Assembly: GCF_026898115.1 (NCBI RefSeq)
Contig: NZ_CP114036.1
Location: 2,418,001 to 2,482,000, forward strand
Length of the DNA: 64,000 bases
DNA from: Streptomyces sp. S465
Lineage (GTDB): Bacteria > Actinomycetota > Actinomycetes > Streptomycetales > Streptomycetaceae
Direction of reading: 5' to 3'
Part shown: positions 33,421 to 43,637 of the stretch, in pieces
Layout of the letters: the number at the start of each line of letters is the position of its first letter
Numbering within the stretch: position 1 is the first letter of the stretch
Translations under genes and position numbers: made by a program
The notes under the pieces: model-generated
Database searches by the model: none
The model's input: the letters and a program-made list of their open reading frames with translations, nothing else
What the model was told of the DNA's origin: nothing

Positions 33421-33846
33421 TCAGGCGTGTCGCGAGGCCGATGCCGGAGGGTTGGGCGTTCCGCCCAGCTGGATGCCCGCCATGCGCGTCCACTCGTACG
33501 GACCGGTGCGGACCTTCGCGGCGAGGTCGCCGCCGAAGTCGTCATGGAGGGTCAGCCCGGCGATCTCGGCGGCGCGCCGCGCGCTCTCCTGGGAGGGGGC
33601 GACGAGGACGCCCCATTCACCGTCGGTGCCGACCAGGGCGATCCGGACGGCGCCGCGGCCGATATGGGCGATCTGGCCCTCGGCGCCGCCGCCGTGACTC
33701 GTGGCGAAGGCCGTGATCTGCCGAGCGAGCCGCTCGGCCCGCTTCTCAGCCTTGGAAGGCTTCGACGGCTTGGCGGGCTTGGCGGAGGCCGCCGATGCGG
33801 TCGGCTCGCCGCCCTCGATCGTCTCCGGCTGGGTGCTGTCTGCCAT
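33421..33846 (-). CDS. Conserved hypothetical protein, 141 residues
   Basis: Unrecognised family. Residues 1-45 are a flexible Lys/Pro/Ala-rich stretch (AKPAKPSKPSKAEKRAERL). Residues 50-130 look folded: FATSHGGGAEGQIAHIGRGAVRIALVG, WGVLVAPSQESARRAAEIAG and GPYEWTRMAGIQLGG. No signal or membrane helix. ATG at 33846; the ctaB stop is 24 bp upstream, so it probably shares that transcript. Conserved in this position in streptomycetes. Confidence 0.72.
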   Translation of the reverse strand: MADSTQPETIEGGEPTASAASAKPAKPSKPSKAEKRAERLARQITAFATSHGGGAEGQIAHIGRGAVRIALVGTDGEWGVLVAPSQESARRAAEIAGLTLHDDFGGDLAAKVRTGPYEWTRMAGIQLGGTPNPPASASRHA

Positions 33847-33870
33847 ACAGCCGATGCTACCCGCCGGTAA

Positions 33871-34821
33871 TCACCGCAGGAAGGGGTCCACGGCCAGGGC
33901 GACGAAGAGCAGCGAGACATAGGTGATGGACCAGTGGAACAGCCGCATCTCCTTCAGCTTCGCGCCCGTGATCTCGGCCTTGGCGCGGGCCTGGAGCCCA
34001 TGCGCCTCCTTCAGCCACAGCCCGCCCAGCACGGCCGCGACCACCGGGTAGAACCAGCCGGTGTAGCCCAGCGGCCACAGCAGCAGGGAGACGATGACCA
34101 TGGCCCAGCTGTAGAGGACGATCTGCCGGGCGACCACCTTGTTGCCCGCGAGGACCGGCAGCATCGGCACGCCCACCCGCTCGTAGTCGTCCTTGACCTT
34201 CATCGACAGCGGCCAGTAGTGCGGCGGCGTCCAGAAGAAGATGACGAGGAAGAGGATCAGCCCGGCCCAGGAGACCGAGTTGGTCACCGCCGACCAGCCG
34301 ATGAAGACGGGCATGCAGCCGGCGATGCCGCCCCACACGATGTTCTGCGAGGTGCGCCGCTTGAGCCACATCGTGTAGACGAGGACGTAGAAGGCCAGCG
34401 CACCGAGCGACAGCATCGCGGACAGCGGGTTGACCAGCACCCAGAACCAGACCGTCGACCCGACCGCGAGCGCGGAGGCGAAGACGAGGCATTCCCGGGG
34501 CGAGACCATGCCGGTCACGAGCGGGCGCTGCGCCGTGCGTTCCATCAGCGCGTCGATGTCCCGGTCGTAGTACATGTTGAACGCGGCCGCGCCGCCGGCC
34601 GACAGGTAGCCGCCGACGCAGGTCGCGAGCACCAGCCACAGATCCGGGACGCCCTGGGCGGCCAGGAACATGACCGGCACCGTCGTCATCAGCAGCAGTT
34701 CGATGACGCGCGGCTTGGTCAGCGCCACGAACGCCTTGACACGGGCCCCGAACGGCCGGTGACCGGAGCTCGTTTCGCTCGTCTCGAGCACCCCCGCAGG
34801 ACGGGATTCGACGGCCGTCAC
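33871..34821 (-). CDS. ctaB: Protoheme IX farnesyltransferase (heme O synthase)
   Basis: A 316-residue UbiA-family membrane enzyme with about nine helices. The first Asp-rich motif is [15 protein letters not shown] near 96-110 and the second is [16 protein letters not shown] near 215. [12 protein letters not shown] near 36 is the family entry signature. GTG 34821 is favoured because AGGGG lies 6-10 bp upstream; GTG 34827 is close and a longer frame to 34893 runs into the promoter. It adds a farnesyl tail to heme B; CtaA then makes heme A. Confidence 0.92.
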   Translation of the reverse strand: MTAVESRPAGVLETSETSSGHRPFGARVKAFVALTKPRVIELLLMTTVPVMFLAAQGVPDLWLVLATCVGGYLSAGGAAAFNMYYDRDIDALMERTAQRPLVTGMVSPRECLVFASALAVGSTVWFWVLVNPLSAMLSLGALAFYVLVYTMWLKRRTSQNIVWGGIAGCMPVFIGWSAVTNSVSWAGLILFLVIFFWTPPHYWPLSMKVKDDYERVGVPMLPVLAGNKVVARQIVLYSWAMVIVSLLLWPLGYTGWFYPVVAAVLGGLWLKEAHGLQARAKAEITGAKLKEMRLFHWSITYVSLLFVALAVDPFLR

Positions 34822-35204
34822 GCACACCCCTGGTGGAAGCAAGAACAAGCAAGCACCGGACATGAAGAGCCGGTAAAGACTTGCGCGTACCACGCCACTC
34901 TAGACGCAGCGGATGCGCCGCCCGCCGCCGGGGTCCCCCGTGTTGGGGGCGCGCCGCGGGGCGCCCGTAAGGCGGTCACGCCCGGGGCGCGGCAGGGCCG
35001 GCACAGTCCGGAACGACACGTTCCGCATCCTCTTCGATGCCCTCCGGACGGACACCGGAGGGAATGCGGCAACCTCGGAATTCGTTCCCTATCCCGTTGG
35101 GTGGAACTGAAAAAGATGACCATTGTTCCAGGGGTAGGCTCGACATCGCCGGTGTACATACGGTCACCGGATTTCGACAGTGTGGAGAGGAGCCCTGACT
35201 CAGG
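34822..35204. other. Divergent promoter region between ctaB and tkt
   Basis: This 383-bp gap holds the promoters of the ctaB unit and of the pentose phosphate operon. A small hairpin CCCTCCGG / CCGGAGGG with a 7-nt loop is at 35040-35062. The stretch 35070-35170 is AT-richer and presumably carries the tkt promoter; I could not fix one convincing -35/-10 pair. No gene is seen. Confidence 0.5.
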
Positions 35205-37283
35205 GTGAGCACCAAGCCGACTACCACAGACCTCGAGTGGACCGATCTTGACCAGCGGGCCGTCGACACGGCCCGGGTCCTGGCCATGGACTCCGTACAG
35301 AAGGTCGGTAACGGCCACCCTGGCACGGCCATGAGTCTCGCGCCCGCCGCGTACCTGCTCTTCCAGAAGCTGATGCGGCACGACCCCTCCGACGCCGGCT
35401 GGGCGGGCCGCGACCGCTTCGTCCTGTCCCCCGGGCACACCAGCCTGACCCTCTACGTCCAGCTGTACCTGGCGGGCTTCGGGCTGGAGCTGGAGGACCT
35501 GCGGGCGTTCCGCACCTGGGGCAGCAAGACCCCGGGCCACCCGGAGTACGGACACACCACCGGGGTCGAGACCACCACCGGCCCGCTGGGCCAGGGCATC
35601 GCCAACGCGGTGGGCATGGCGATGGCCGCCCGCTACGAGCGCGGCCTGTTCGACCCGGAGGCGCCGCAGGGCGCCTCCCCGTTCGACCACACCATCTGGG
35701 CGATCGTCTCCGACGGCGACCTGGAGGAGGGCATCTCCGCCGAGGCGTCCTCGCTGGCCGGCCACCAGAAGCTGGGCAACATCGTCGCCCTGTACGACGA
35801 CAACCACATCTCGATCGAGGGCGACACCGCCACCGCGCTCTCCGAGGACGTGCTCCAGCGCTACGAGGCGTACGGCTGGCACGTCCAGCGCATCGAGCAG
35901 GCCGAGAACGGCGACTTCGACATCCACGCGCTGTACGCGGCGCTCAAGGCGGCGCAGGCCGAGACCGAGCGCCCCTCGATCATCGCGGCCCGTACGATCA
36001 TCGCCTGGCCCGCCCCGAACGCGCAGAACACCGAGGCGTCGCACGGCTCGGCGCTCGGCGCCGACGAGGTCGCCGCCACCAAGCGTGTCCTCGGCTTCGA
36101 CCCCGAGCAGCACTTCGCGGTCGAGCAGGACGTCATCAACCACACCCGCGGACTGGTCGAGCGCGGCCGCCAGGCGCGCGCCGCCTGGGACAAGCAGCTC
36201 CAGGAGTGGCGGAACAACAACTCCGAGCGCGCCGCCCTGTTCGACCGGATCACCGCGGGCGAGCTGCCCGAGGGCTGGGAGAGCGCGCTGCCGGTCTTCG
36301 AGCCGGGCAAGGACGTCGCCACCCGTAAGGCGTCCGGCCAGGTACTCAAGGCGCTCGGCGGGGTGCTCCCCGAGCTGTGGGGCGGCTCCGCCGACCTCGC
36401 GGGCTCCAACAACACCACGATCGACGCGTCCTCGTCCTTCCTTCCCAAGGGCAACCCGCTGCCGGAGGCCGACCCGTACGGCCGCACCATCCACTTCGGC
36501 ATCCGCGAGCACGCCATGGGCTCGACCATGAACGGCATCGCGCTGCACGGCAACACCCGTGTCTACGGCGGCACCTTCCTGGTCTTCTCCGACTACATGC
36601 GCCCGGCCGTCCGGCTCGCCGCGCTGATGAAGCTGCCGGTCACCTACGTGTGGACGCACGACTCCATCGGCCTCGGCGAGGACGGCCCGACCCACCAGCC
36701 GGTGGAGCACCTGTCCGCGCTGCGCGCCATCCCGGGCCTGAACGTCGTCCGCCCGGCCGACGCCAACGAGACGGCCATCGCCTGGCGGGAGATCACCCGC
36801 CGCCACAGCGCCGCCCCGGCCCCGCACGGCATCGCGCTGACCCGGCAGAACGTGCCGACCTACGAGGCCAACGAGGACGCCGCCAAGGGTGGTTACGTCC
36901 TCTTCGAGGCCGAGGGCGGCCGGCCGCAGGTCATCCTCATCGGCACCGGTTCGGAGGTGCAGCTCGCCGTCGAGGCGCGGGAGCAGCTCCAGGCCGCCGG
37001 GATTCCCACCCGCGTCGTGTCGATGCCCTCGGTCGAGTGGTTCGAGGAGCAGGACAAGGGGTACCGGGACGGGGTGCTGCCGCCGTCCGTCAAGGCTCGT
37101 GTGGCGGTCGAGGCCGGGATCGGCCTGACCTGGTACCGCTACGTCGGCGAGGCCGGCCGCATCGTCTCGCTGGAGCACTTCGGCGCCTCCGCCGACTACA
37201 AGGTGCTCTACCGGGAGTTCGGTCTCACCGCCGAGGCCGTGGTCACCGCCGCCCGCGAGTCCCTCGACGCCGCAGGGCGCTGA
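35205..37283 (+). CDS. tkt: Transketolase
   Basis: A 692-residue thiamine diphosphate enzyme. Residues include [17 protein letters not shown] near 29, [14 protein letters not shown] near 126, the ThDP motif [25 protein letters not shown] from about 168 in pieces, [10 protein letters not shown] near 432 and [20 protein letters not shown] near 484. GTG 35205 follows a GGAGAGGAG site. It interconverts sugar phosphates in the non-oxidative pentose phosphate pathway and opens the tkt-tal-zwf-opcA-pgl operon. Confidence 0.96.
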   Translation: MSTKPTTTDLEWTDLDQRAVDTARVLAMDSVQKVGNGHPGTAMSLAPAAYLLFQKLMRHDPSDAGWAGRDRFVLSPGHTSLTLYVQLYLAGFGLELEDLRAFRTWGSKTPGHPEYGHTTGVETTTGPLGQGIANAVGMAMAARYERGLFDPEAPQGASPFDHTIWAIVSDGDLEEGISAEASSLAGHQKLGNIVALYDDNHISIEGDTATALSEDVLQRYEAYGWHVQRIEQAENGDFDIHALYAALKAAQAETERPSIIAARTIIAWPAPNAQNTEASHGSALGADEVAATKRVLGFDPEQHFAVEQDVINHTRGLVERGRQARAAWDKQLQEWRNNNSERAALFDRITAGELPEGWESALPVFEPGKDVATRKASGQVLKALGGVLPELWGGSADLAGSNNTTIDASSSFLPKGNPLPEADPYGRTIHFGIREHAMGSTMNGIALHGNTRVYGGTFLVFSDYMRPAVRLAALMKLPVTYVWTHDSIGLGEDGPTHQPVEHLSALRAIPGLNVVRPADANETAIAWREITRRHSAAPAPHGIALTRQNVPTYEANEDAAKGGYVLFEAEGGRPQVILIGTGSEVQLAVEAREQLQAAGIPTRVVSMPSVEWFEEQDKGYRDGVLPPSVKARVAVEAGIGLTWYRYVGEAGRIVSLEHFGASADYKVLYREFGLTAEAVVTAARESLDAAGR

Positions 37284-37328
37284 CGCCCCGCAGACGACTT
37301 AGTAGCGACGAGTAGGAGAACACACCCC

Positions 37329-38447
37329 ATGACAGACGCACTCAAGCGGCTGGCCGACGAAGGCGTCGCGATCTGGCTCGACGACCTCTCCCGCAAGCGG
37401 ATCACCTCCGGCAACCTGGCCGAGCTGATCGACCAGCAGCATGTCGTAGGCGTCACCACCAATCCGTCGATCTTCCAGAAGGCGATCTCCGGCGGCGACG
37501 GCTACGAGCAGCAGCTGACCGACCTCGCGGCCCGCAGGCTCACCGTGGAAGAGGCCGTCCGCATGATCACCACGGCGGACGTCCGCGACGCCGCCGACAT
37601 CCTCCGGCCGGTGTACGACGCGACGGGCGGCCAGGACGGCCGGGTCTCCATCGAGGTCGACCCGCGCCTGGCCCACAACACGGCCGCCACCATCGCCGAG
37701 GCCAAGCAGCTGGCCTGGCTGGTGGACCGGCCCAACACCTTCATCAAGATCCCGGCGACCGAGGCGGGGCTGCCCGCGATCACCGAGGTGATCGGCCTGG
37801 GCATCAGCGTCAATGTCACGCTGATCTTCTCCCTGGAGCGGTACCGCGCGGTCATGGACGCCTTCCTGGCCGGTCTGGAGAAGGCCAAGGCCGCGGGGCT
37901 GGACCTCTCCAAGATCCACTCGGTGGCGTCCTTCTTCGTCTCCCGCGTGGACACCGAGATCGACAAGCGCATCGACAAGATCGGCACCGATGAGGCCAAG
38001 GCGCTGCGCGGCAAGGCCGCCGTCGCCAACGCCCGCCTCGCCTACCAGGCGTACGAGGAGGTCTTCTCCTCCGACCGCTGGGCCGCCCTGGACCGCGCGA
38101 ACGCCAACCGGCAGCGTCCGCTGTGGGCCTCGACCGGTGTCAAGGACCCGGCGTACAAGGACACCATGTACGTCGTGGAGCTGGTCGCCCCCGGCACCGT
38201 CAACACCATGCCGGAGGCCACCCTGGAAGCGGTCGGCGACCACGGCGAGGTCCGCGGCGACACCGTGCGGGGCACCTACGAGCAGGCCAAGGCCGACCTC
38301 GACGCGCTGGCCGGGATCGGGATCTCCTACGACGAGGTCGTCCAGGTCCTGGAGGACGAGGGCGTGGAGAAGTTCGAGTCCTCCTGGAACGACCTGCTGA
38401 AGTCCACCGAGGCGGAGCTCAGGCGCCTCGCACCCTCGGAGGCGTGA
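37329..38447 (+). CDS. tal: Transaldolase
   Basis: A 372-residue TalB/TalC-type aldolase of the actinobacterial form. [13 protein letters not shown] near residue 40, the Schiff-base Lys in [12 protein letters not shown] near 140, [11 protein letters not shown] near 160 and [16 protein letters not shown] near 197. ATG 37329, 46 bp after tkt, with an AGGAG site. The transfer of a dihydroxyacetone unit links the pentose pool to glycolysis. zwf starts at the stop codon region. Confidence 0.95.
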   Translation: MTDALKRLADEGVAIWLDDLSRKRITSGNLAELIDQQHVVGVTTNPSIFQKAISGGDGYEQQLTDLAARRLTVEEAVRMITTADVRDAADILRPVYDATGGQDGRVSIEVDPRLAHNTAATIAEAKQLAWLVDRPNTFIKIPATEAGLPAITEVIGLGISVNVTLIFSLERYRAVMDAFLAGLEKAKAAGLDLSKIHSVASFFVSRVDTEIDKRIDKIGTDEAKALRGKAAVANARLAYQAYEEVFSSDRWAALDRANANRQRPLWASTGVKDPAYKDTMYVVELVAPGTVNTMPEATLEAVGDHGEVRGDTVRGTYEQAKADLDALAGIGISYDEVVQVLEDEGVEKFESSWNDLLKSTEAELRRLAPSEA

Positions 38448-38452
38448 AAACG

Positions 38453-39976
38453 GTGAGCAGCAGCAATCCGCTGCGTGACCCACGGGACCGGCGGCTCCCG
38501 CGTATCGCGGGGCCGTCCGGCCTCGTGATCTTCGGCGTCACGGGCGACCTGTCCCGTAAGAAGCTGATGCCCGCCGTCTACGACCTGGCCAACCGCGGTC
38601 TGCTGCCCCCGGGCTTCTCGCTCGTCGGCTTCGCCCGCCGCGACTGGGAGAACGAGGACTTCGCCCAGGTCGTGCACGACGCGGTCAAGGAACACGCCCG
38701 GACCCCGTTCCGCGAGGAGGTCTGGCAGCAGCTGGCCGAGGGGTTCCGCTTCGTCCCCGGCGAGTTCTCCGACGACGAGGCGTTCCAGACCCTGCGGGCG
38801 ACCATCGAGGAGCTCGACAAGGCACGCGGCACCGGCGGGAACTTCGCGTTCTACCTGTCGGTCCCGCCGAAGTTCTTCCCCACCGTCGTGCAGCAGCTCA
38901 AGAAGCACGGGCTGTCGCAGGGGCAGGGCGACTCCTGGCGGCGCGCGGTCATCGAGAAGCCCTTCGGCCACGACCTGGCGAGCGCTCAGGAGCTCAACCA
39001 GGTCGTCCACGAGGTCTTCCGGCCCAGCGACGTCTTCCGGATCGACCACTACCTGGGCAAGGAGACGGTCCAGAACATCCTGGCACTGCGCTTCGCCAAC
39101 ACGATGTTCGAGCCGATCTGGAACCGGTCGTACGTCGACCATGTACAGATCACCATGGCCGAGGACATCGGCATCGGCGGGCGCGCGGGCTACTACGACG
39201 GCATCGGCGCGGCCCGTGACGTCATCCAGAACCACCTGCTCCAGCTGCTCGCGCTGACCGCCATGGAGGAGCCCGCCTCCTTCGAGGCGTCCTCCCTGGT
39301 CACCGAGAAGCTGAAGGCGCTGCGGGCCGTCAAGCTGCCCAAGGAGCTGGGCAAGCACACCGTGCGCGCCCAGTACGCCCGCGGCTGGCAGGGCGGCGAG
39401 GAGGTGCGCGGCTACCTCGACGAGGAGGGCATCGACCCCCACTCGAAGACCGACACCTACGCCGCGATCAAGCTGGAGATCGACAACCGCCGCTGGGCGG
39501 GTGTGCCCTTCTACCTGCGCACCGGCAAGCGGCTGGGGCGGCGGGTCACCGAGATCGCGGTGGTGTTCCAGCGCGCCCCGCACTCCCCCTTCGACGCCAC
39601 CGACACCCAGGAGCTGGGGCAGAACGCCCTGGTCATCCGGGTGCAGCCGGACGAGGGCGTCACCATCCGGTTCGGCTCCAAGGTGCCCGGCACCTCCATG
39701 GAGATCCGCGACGTGACGATGGACTTCCAGTACGGCGAGTCCTTCACCGAGTCCAGCCCCGAGGCGTACGAGCGGCTGCTGCTCGATGTGCTGCTGGGCG
39801 AGGCGAACCTCTTCCCGCGCCATGAGGAGGTCGAGCAGTCCTGGCGGATCCTGGACCCGATCGAGGACTACTGGGACAAGCACGGCAGGCCCGAGCAGTA
39901 CACGGCCGGGACCTGGGGGCCGAAAGCCGCGGACGAGATGCTCGCACGAGACGGACGGAGCTGGCGGCGGCCATGA
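38453..39976 (+). CDS. zwf: Glucose-6-phosphate 1-dehydrogenase
   Basis: A 507-residue enzyme. Coenzyme site VIFGVTGDLSRKKLMPA near 24-40, substrate motif RIDHYLGKETVQN near 198-210 with the catalytic His, and FGHDLASAQELN near 178. I prefer GTG 38453, giving MSSSNPLRD and a GGAGG site 10 bp upstream, over GTG 38444, which overlaps the tal stop. It performs the first oxidative pentose phosphate step and makes NADPH. The downstream OpcA protein supports it. Confidence 0.95.
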   Translation: MSSSNPLRDPRDRRLPRIAGPSGLVIFGVTGDLSRKKLMPAVYDLANRGLLPPGFSLVGFARRDWENEDFAQVVHDAVKEHARTPFREEVWQQLAEGFRFVPGEFSDDEAFQTLRATIEELDKARGTGGNFAFYLSVPPKFFPTVVQQLKKHGLSQGQGDSWRRAVIEKPFGHDLASAQELNQVVHEVFRPSDVFRIDHYLGKETVQNILALRFANTMFEPIWNRSYVDHVQITMAEDIGIGGRAGYYDGIGAARDVIQNHLLQLLALTAMEEPASFEASSLVTEKLKALRAVKLPKELGKHTVRAQYARGWQGGEEVRGYLDEEGIDPHSKTDTYAAIKLEIDNRRWAGVPFYLRTGKRLGRRVTEIAVVFQRAPHSPFDATDTQELGQNALVIRVQPDEGVTIRFGSKVPGTSMEIRDVTMDFQYGESFTESSPEAYERLLLDVLLGEANLFPRHEEVEQSWRILDPIEDYWDKHGRPEQYTAGTWGPKAADEMLARDGRSWRRP

Positions 39977-41079
39977 ACATCGATCTCACGGACACCACGT
40001 CCAGCCGGATCAACTCCGCTCTGGTCCAGGCGCGCCGGGCCACCGGTTCCCCGGCCGTGGGCATGGTGCTCACCCTCGTCATCGTCACCGACGAGGGCAA
40101 TCACTACGACGCGCTGCGGGCGGCGAGCGAGGCGTCCAAGGAACACCCCTCGCGCATCCTGGTCGTCATCAAGCGGCCGGGCCGGTCGCCGCGCGACCGC
40201 AAGATGGCCCGGCTGGACGCCGAGGTGCGGGTCGGCGGGGAGACCGGTACCGGCGAGACGGTGCTGCTGCGGCTGCACGGCGAACTCGCCAACCACGCCT
40301 ACTCGGTGGTCCTGCCGCTGCTGCTGCCGGACGCCCCGGTGGTGGTGTGGTGGCCGGAGGACGCCCCGGAGCACCCCAGCGAGGACCTGCTCGGCCGACT
40401 GGCCCAGCGCCGGATCACCGACGCCCAGGCCACCGAGGACCCGGTCGCGGCCCTGGGGCTGCGGGCCGAGACCTACACCCCGGGCGACACCGATCTGGCC
40501 TGGACCCGGATCACCCCGTGGCGCAGCGTCCTGGCCGCCGCGCTGGACCAGAAGCACTCCCCGATCACCTCCGCGGTCGTCGAGGGCGAGGCGTACAACC
40601 CGAGCAGCGAGCTGCTCGCGCTGTGGCTCGCCGAGCGGCTGGGGGTGCCGGTGGACCGGCAGGTCTCGGAGGGCCCCGGGCTGACCGCGGTGCGGCTCCA
40701 GACCGCCGACGGCGTGATCTGCCTGGACCGGGCGAACGGCTCGCTGGCCGAGCTGGCGATGCCGGGCCAGCCGGACCGGCATGTGGCGCTCCAGCGGCGT
40801 GAGATGTCGGAGCTGATCGCCGAGGAGCTGCGCCGGCTGGACCCCGACGAGATCTACGAGTCGTCGGTGAAGTTCGGGGTGAGCAAGCTCGGCAACGGCG
40901 GGGTGGGCACGCTGGAGCGCGACGCCAAGGCGGCCCCGGCCACTCAGGTGGCACCGCCGGCCCGGTCCGCGGCTTCGAAGGCGAAGGCGCAGAAGGCCAA
41001 CGCACAGAAGGCCAAGGCGCAGAAGCCCGAGGAGCAGAAGGCCGAGGGCGCGGCCGGGGACGGAAAGGCGGACACGTGA
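39973..41079 (+). CDS. opcA: Glucose-6-phosphate dehydrogenase assembly protein OpcA
   Basis: A 368-residue OpcA protein. Recognisable parts are NIDLTDTTSSRINSALVQAR at the N-terminus, VVIKRPGRSPRDRK near 66, VVVWWPEDAPEHPSEDLLG near 118 and ITPWRSVLAAALDQ near 178. ATG overlaps the zwf stop (ATGA). The last 45 residues are a Lys/Ala/Gln repeat (KAQKANAQKAKAQKPEEQK) encoded by a 15- or 18-bp repeat, likely disordered. OpcA promotes assembly and activity of actinobacterial and cyanobacterial Zwf. Confidence 0.94.
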   Translation: MNIDLTDTTSSRINSALVQARRATGSPAVGMVLTLVIVTDEGNHYDALRAASEASKEHPSRILVVIKRPGRSPRDRKMARLDAEVRVGGETGTGETVLLRLHGELANHAYSVVLPLLLPDAPVVVWWPEDAPEHPSEDLLGRLAQRRITDAQATEDPVAALGLRAETYTPGDTDLAWTRITPWRSVLAAALDQKHSPITSAVVEGEAYNPSSELLALWLAERLGVPVDRQVSEGPGLTAVRLQTADGVICLDRANGSLAELAMPGQPDRHVALQRREMSELIAEELRRLDPDEIYESSVKFGVSKLGNGGVGTLERDAKAAPATQVAPPARSAASKAKAQKANAQKAKAQKPEEQKAEGAAGDGKADT

Positions 41080-41858
41080 CCGCTCCGCAGGTGGTCGTCC
41101 ACCGCGACAAGGAGCTGATGGCCCAGGCCGCGGCGGCCCGGCTGATCACGAAGATCGTGGACGCCCAGGCCGCCCGCGGCTCCGCCTCGGTCGTCCTGAC
41201 CGGTGGGCGCAACGGCAACGGCCTGCTGGCCGCGCTCGCCGCCTCCCCGGCGCGCGACGCGGTCGACTGGTCGCGGCTGGACCTGTGGTGGGGCGATGAG
41301 CGGTTCCTGCCGGAGGGCCATCCGGACCGCAATGTCACCCAGGCCCGTCAGGCGCTGCTGGACGCGGTGGAGCTGGACCCGGCGCGGGTGCGTGCGATGC
41401 CCGCGTCCGACGGGCCCCACGGCGGCGATGTGGACGCCGCGGCCGAGGCGTACGCCGCCGAGCTGGCCCGAGCGGCGCGGCCGGAGAACCACGCCGCGGT
41501 GCCGTCGTTCGACGTGCTGCTGCTGGGCGTCGGCCCGGACACCCATGTGGCCTCGCTGTTCCCCGAGTTGCCGGCCGTCCGGGAGACCGAGCGGACGGTG
41601 GTCGGGGTGCGCGGCGCGCCCAAACCGCCGCCCGTACGGATCACGCTGACCCTGCCGGCGATCCGCGCGGCACGCGAGGTGTGGCTGCTGGCGGCCGGTG
41701 AGGACAAGGCGAAGGCGGTCACGATGGCCCTGTCGGGGGCCGGGGAGCTACAGGCCCCGGCGGCGGGGGCGTACGGCCGCGGCCGTACGCTGTGGCTGCT
41801 GGACCGTACCGCCGCGGCGGGCCTGCCCCGCGAGCTGTACCCCCCGGCGTCACCGTAA
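41076..41858 (+). CDS. pgl: 6-phosphogluconolactonase
   Basis: A 260-residue DevB/Pgl protein of the NagB-like fold. SVVLTGGRNGNGLLAAL near residue 37, the WWGDERFLPEGHPDRNVTQAR motif near 68-88 and LLGVGPDTHVASLFP near 150. GTG 41076 overlaps the opcA stop by 4 bp. It hydrolyses the lactone made by Zwf. Last gene of the operon, closed by a strong hairpin. Confidence 0.94.
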   Translation: MTAPQVVVHRDKELMAQAAAARLITKIVDAQAARGSASVVLTGGRNGNGLLAALAASPARDAVDWSRLDLWWGDERFLPEGHPDRNVTQARQALLDAVELDPARVRAMPASDGPHGGDVDAAAEAYAAELARAARPENHAAVPSFDVLLLGVGPDTHVASLFPELPAVRETERTVVGVRGAPKPPPVRITLTLPAIRAAREVWLLAAGEDKAKAVTMALSGAGELQAPAAGAYGRGRTLWLLDRTAAAGLPRELYPPASP

Positions 41859-41869
41859 TCCGCATCCGC

Positions 41870-41912
41870 GCGACGATCCCCCGGGAGCCTCAGGGCCCCG
41901 GGGGATCGTCGC
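41870..41912. terminator. Bidirectional terminator between pgl and pgi
   Basis: A perfect 16-bp stem GCGACGATCCCCCGGG / CCCGGGGGATCGTCGC with an 11-nt loop, followed on the plus strand by GTTTTCG, between convergent stops. Confidence 0.88.
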
Positions 41913-41933
41913 GTTTTCGCGTGCCTGCGCGCC

Positions 41934-43595
41934 TCAGCGGCCGCGCAGCGAACGGTAGGTGGCGACCAGGTGCGCGGTGGAGGTGTCCAGACCCGGCACC
42001 TCGGCGCCCTCGGTCAGCGCGGGCTCCACCCGCTTGGCCAGCACCTTGCCCAGCTCCACTCCCCACTGGTCGAAGGAGTCGATGTTCCAGACGGCGCCCT
42101 GGACGAACACCTTGTGCTCGTAGAGGGCGATCAGCTGGCCCAGCACCGACGGGGTGAGCTCGGAGGCGAGGATCGTGGTGGTGGGGCGGTTGCCGGGGAA
42201 GGTCTTGTGCGCCACCAGGTGCTCGGGCACGCCCTCGGCGACGACCTCCTCGGCGGTCTTGCCGAAGGCCAGCGCCTGGCCCTGGGCGAAGAGGTTGGCC
42301 ATCAGCAGGTCGTGGTGGGACTCCAGGCCGGGCGGCAGGTCCTCGACCGGCCGGGCGAAGCCGATCAGATCGGCCGGGACCAGCTTGGTGCCCTGGTGGA
42401 GCAGCTGGTAGTAGGCGTGCTGGCCGTTGGTGCCCGGGGTGCCCCAGACGATGGGGCCGGTCTGCCAGCCGACGCGATTGCCGTCCCGGTCCACGGACTT
42501 GCCGTTGGACTCCATGTCCAGCTGCTGGAGATAGTCGGTGAACCGCGACAGGTAGTGGCTGTACGGCAGGACGGCGTGCGCCTGGGCGTCGAAGAAGTTG
42601 TCGTACCAGATGCCCAGCAGGCCCATCAGCAGCGGAACGTTCTCCTCCGGCGGGGCGGTGGCGAAGTGCTCGTCGACCAGGTGGAAGCCGGCCAGCATCT
42701 CGCGGAAGCGCTCCGCGCCGATGGCGACCATCAGGGAGAGCCCGATGGCCGAGTCGAAGGAGTAACGCCCGCCGACCCAGTCCCAGAAGCCGAACATGTT
42801 GTCCGTGTTGATGCCGAACTCGGCGACCTTCTCGGCGTTGGTCGACACCGCCACGAAGTGCTTGGCGACGGCCTCCTCGCCGGCGCGCAGCCCGGTCAGC
42901 AGCCAGTCGCGGGCGGAGACGGCGTTGGTGATGGTCTCGATGGTGGTGAAGGTCTTGGAGGCGACGATGAACAGCGTCTCGGCCGGGTCCAGGTCGCGCA
43001 CCGCCTCATGCAGATCCGCGCCGTCCACATTGGAGACGAACCGGAACGTCATCGAGCGGTCGCTGTAGGGCCGCAGCACCTCGTACGCCATGGCCGGGCC
43101 CAGGTCGGAGCCGCCGATGCCGATGTTGACGACGTTTTTGATCCGCTTGCCGGTGTGGCCGGTCCAGTCGCCGGACCTGACGCGGTCGGCGAAGACGGCC
43201 ATCTTGGTGAGCACGGCGTGCACCTCGCCGACCACGTCCTCGCCGCCCACCTTGATGTCCGCGGAGTGCGGGGCGCGCAGCGCGATGTGCAGCACCGCGC
43301 GGTCCTCGGTGGTGTTGATCCGCTCACCGCGGAACATGGCGTCCCGCAGCTCGGCCACCTTGGTGGCCCGCGCCAGCTCGCGCAGCAGCCGCAGGGTCTC
43401 GTCGGTCACCAGGTGCTTGGAGTAGTCGACATGGAGATCGCCGACCTGAAGGGTGAGCCGGCGGCCGCGCTCGGGGTCGCCTGCGAACAGCTCGCGCAGA
43501 TGCGCGTCGCCCAGCTCCTTGCGGTGTGCGGACAGCGCATGCCATTCCGGCAGCTGGTCCAGCCTGGTGCGGCCTTCCACGTTCATCTCGGACAT
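41934..43595 (-). CDS. pgi: Glucose-6-phosphate isomerase
   Basis: A 553-residue SIS-fold enzyme. [18 protein letters not shown] near 152, [13 protein letters not shown] near 209, [19 protein letters not shown] near 265-283 and the C-terminal [19 protein letters not shown] near 505 with the catalytic Lys. ATG 43595 (an internal MNVEG ATG is close). It links the pentose phosphate and glycolytic genes around it. Separate transcript from the PPP operon. Confidence 0.96.
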   Translation of the reverse strand: MSEMNVEGRTRLDQLPEWHALSAHRKELGDAHLRELFAGDPERGRRLTLQVGDLHVDYSKHLVTDETLRLLRELARATKVAELRDAMFRGERINTTEDRAVLHIALRAPHSADIKVGGEDVVGEVHAVLTKMAVFADRVRSGDWTGHTGKRIKNVVNIGIGGSDLGPAMAYEVLRPYSDRSMTFRFVSNVDGADLHEAVRDLDPAETLFIVASKTFTTIETITNAVSARDWLLTGLRAGEEAVAKHFVAVSTNAEKVAEFGINTDNMFGFWDWVGGRYSFDSAIGLSLMVAIGAERFREMLAGFHLVDEHFATAPPEENVPLLMGLLGIWYDNFFDAQAHAVLPYSHYLSRFTDYLQQLDMESNGKSVDRDGNRVGWQTGPIVWGTPGTNGQHAYYQLLHQGTKLVPADLIGFARPVEDLPPGLESHHDLLMANLFAQGQALAFGKTAEEVVAEGVPEHLVAHKTFPGNRPTTTILASELTPSVLGQLIALYEHKVFVQGAVWNIDSFDQWGVELGKVLAKRVEPALTEGAEVPGLDTSTAHLVATYRSLRGR

Positions 43596-43637
43596 CAGCC
43601 CACTTCTCGTCGGTGCCTGGCCCCCGTGTCCCCCAAC

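Noticed and set aside
34822..34893. N-terminal extension of ctaB to 34893
   Set aside because: The added residues have no counterpart in the family and the GTG at 34821 has a good ribosome site.
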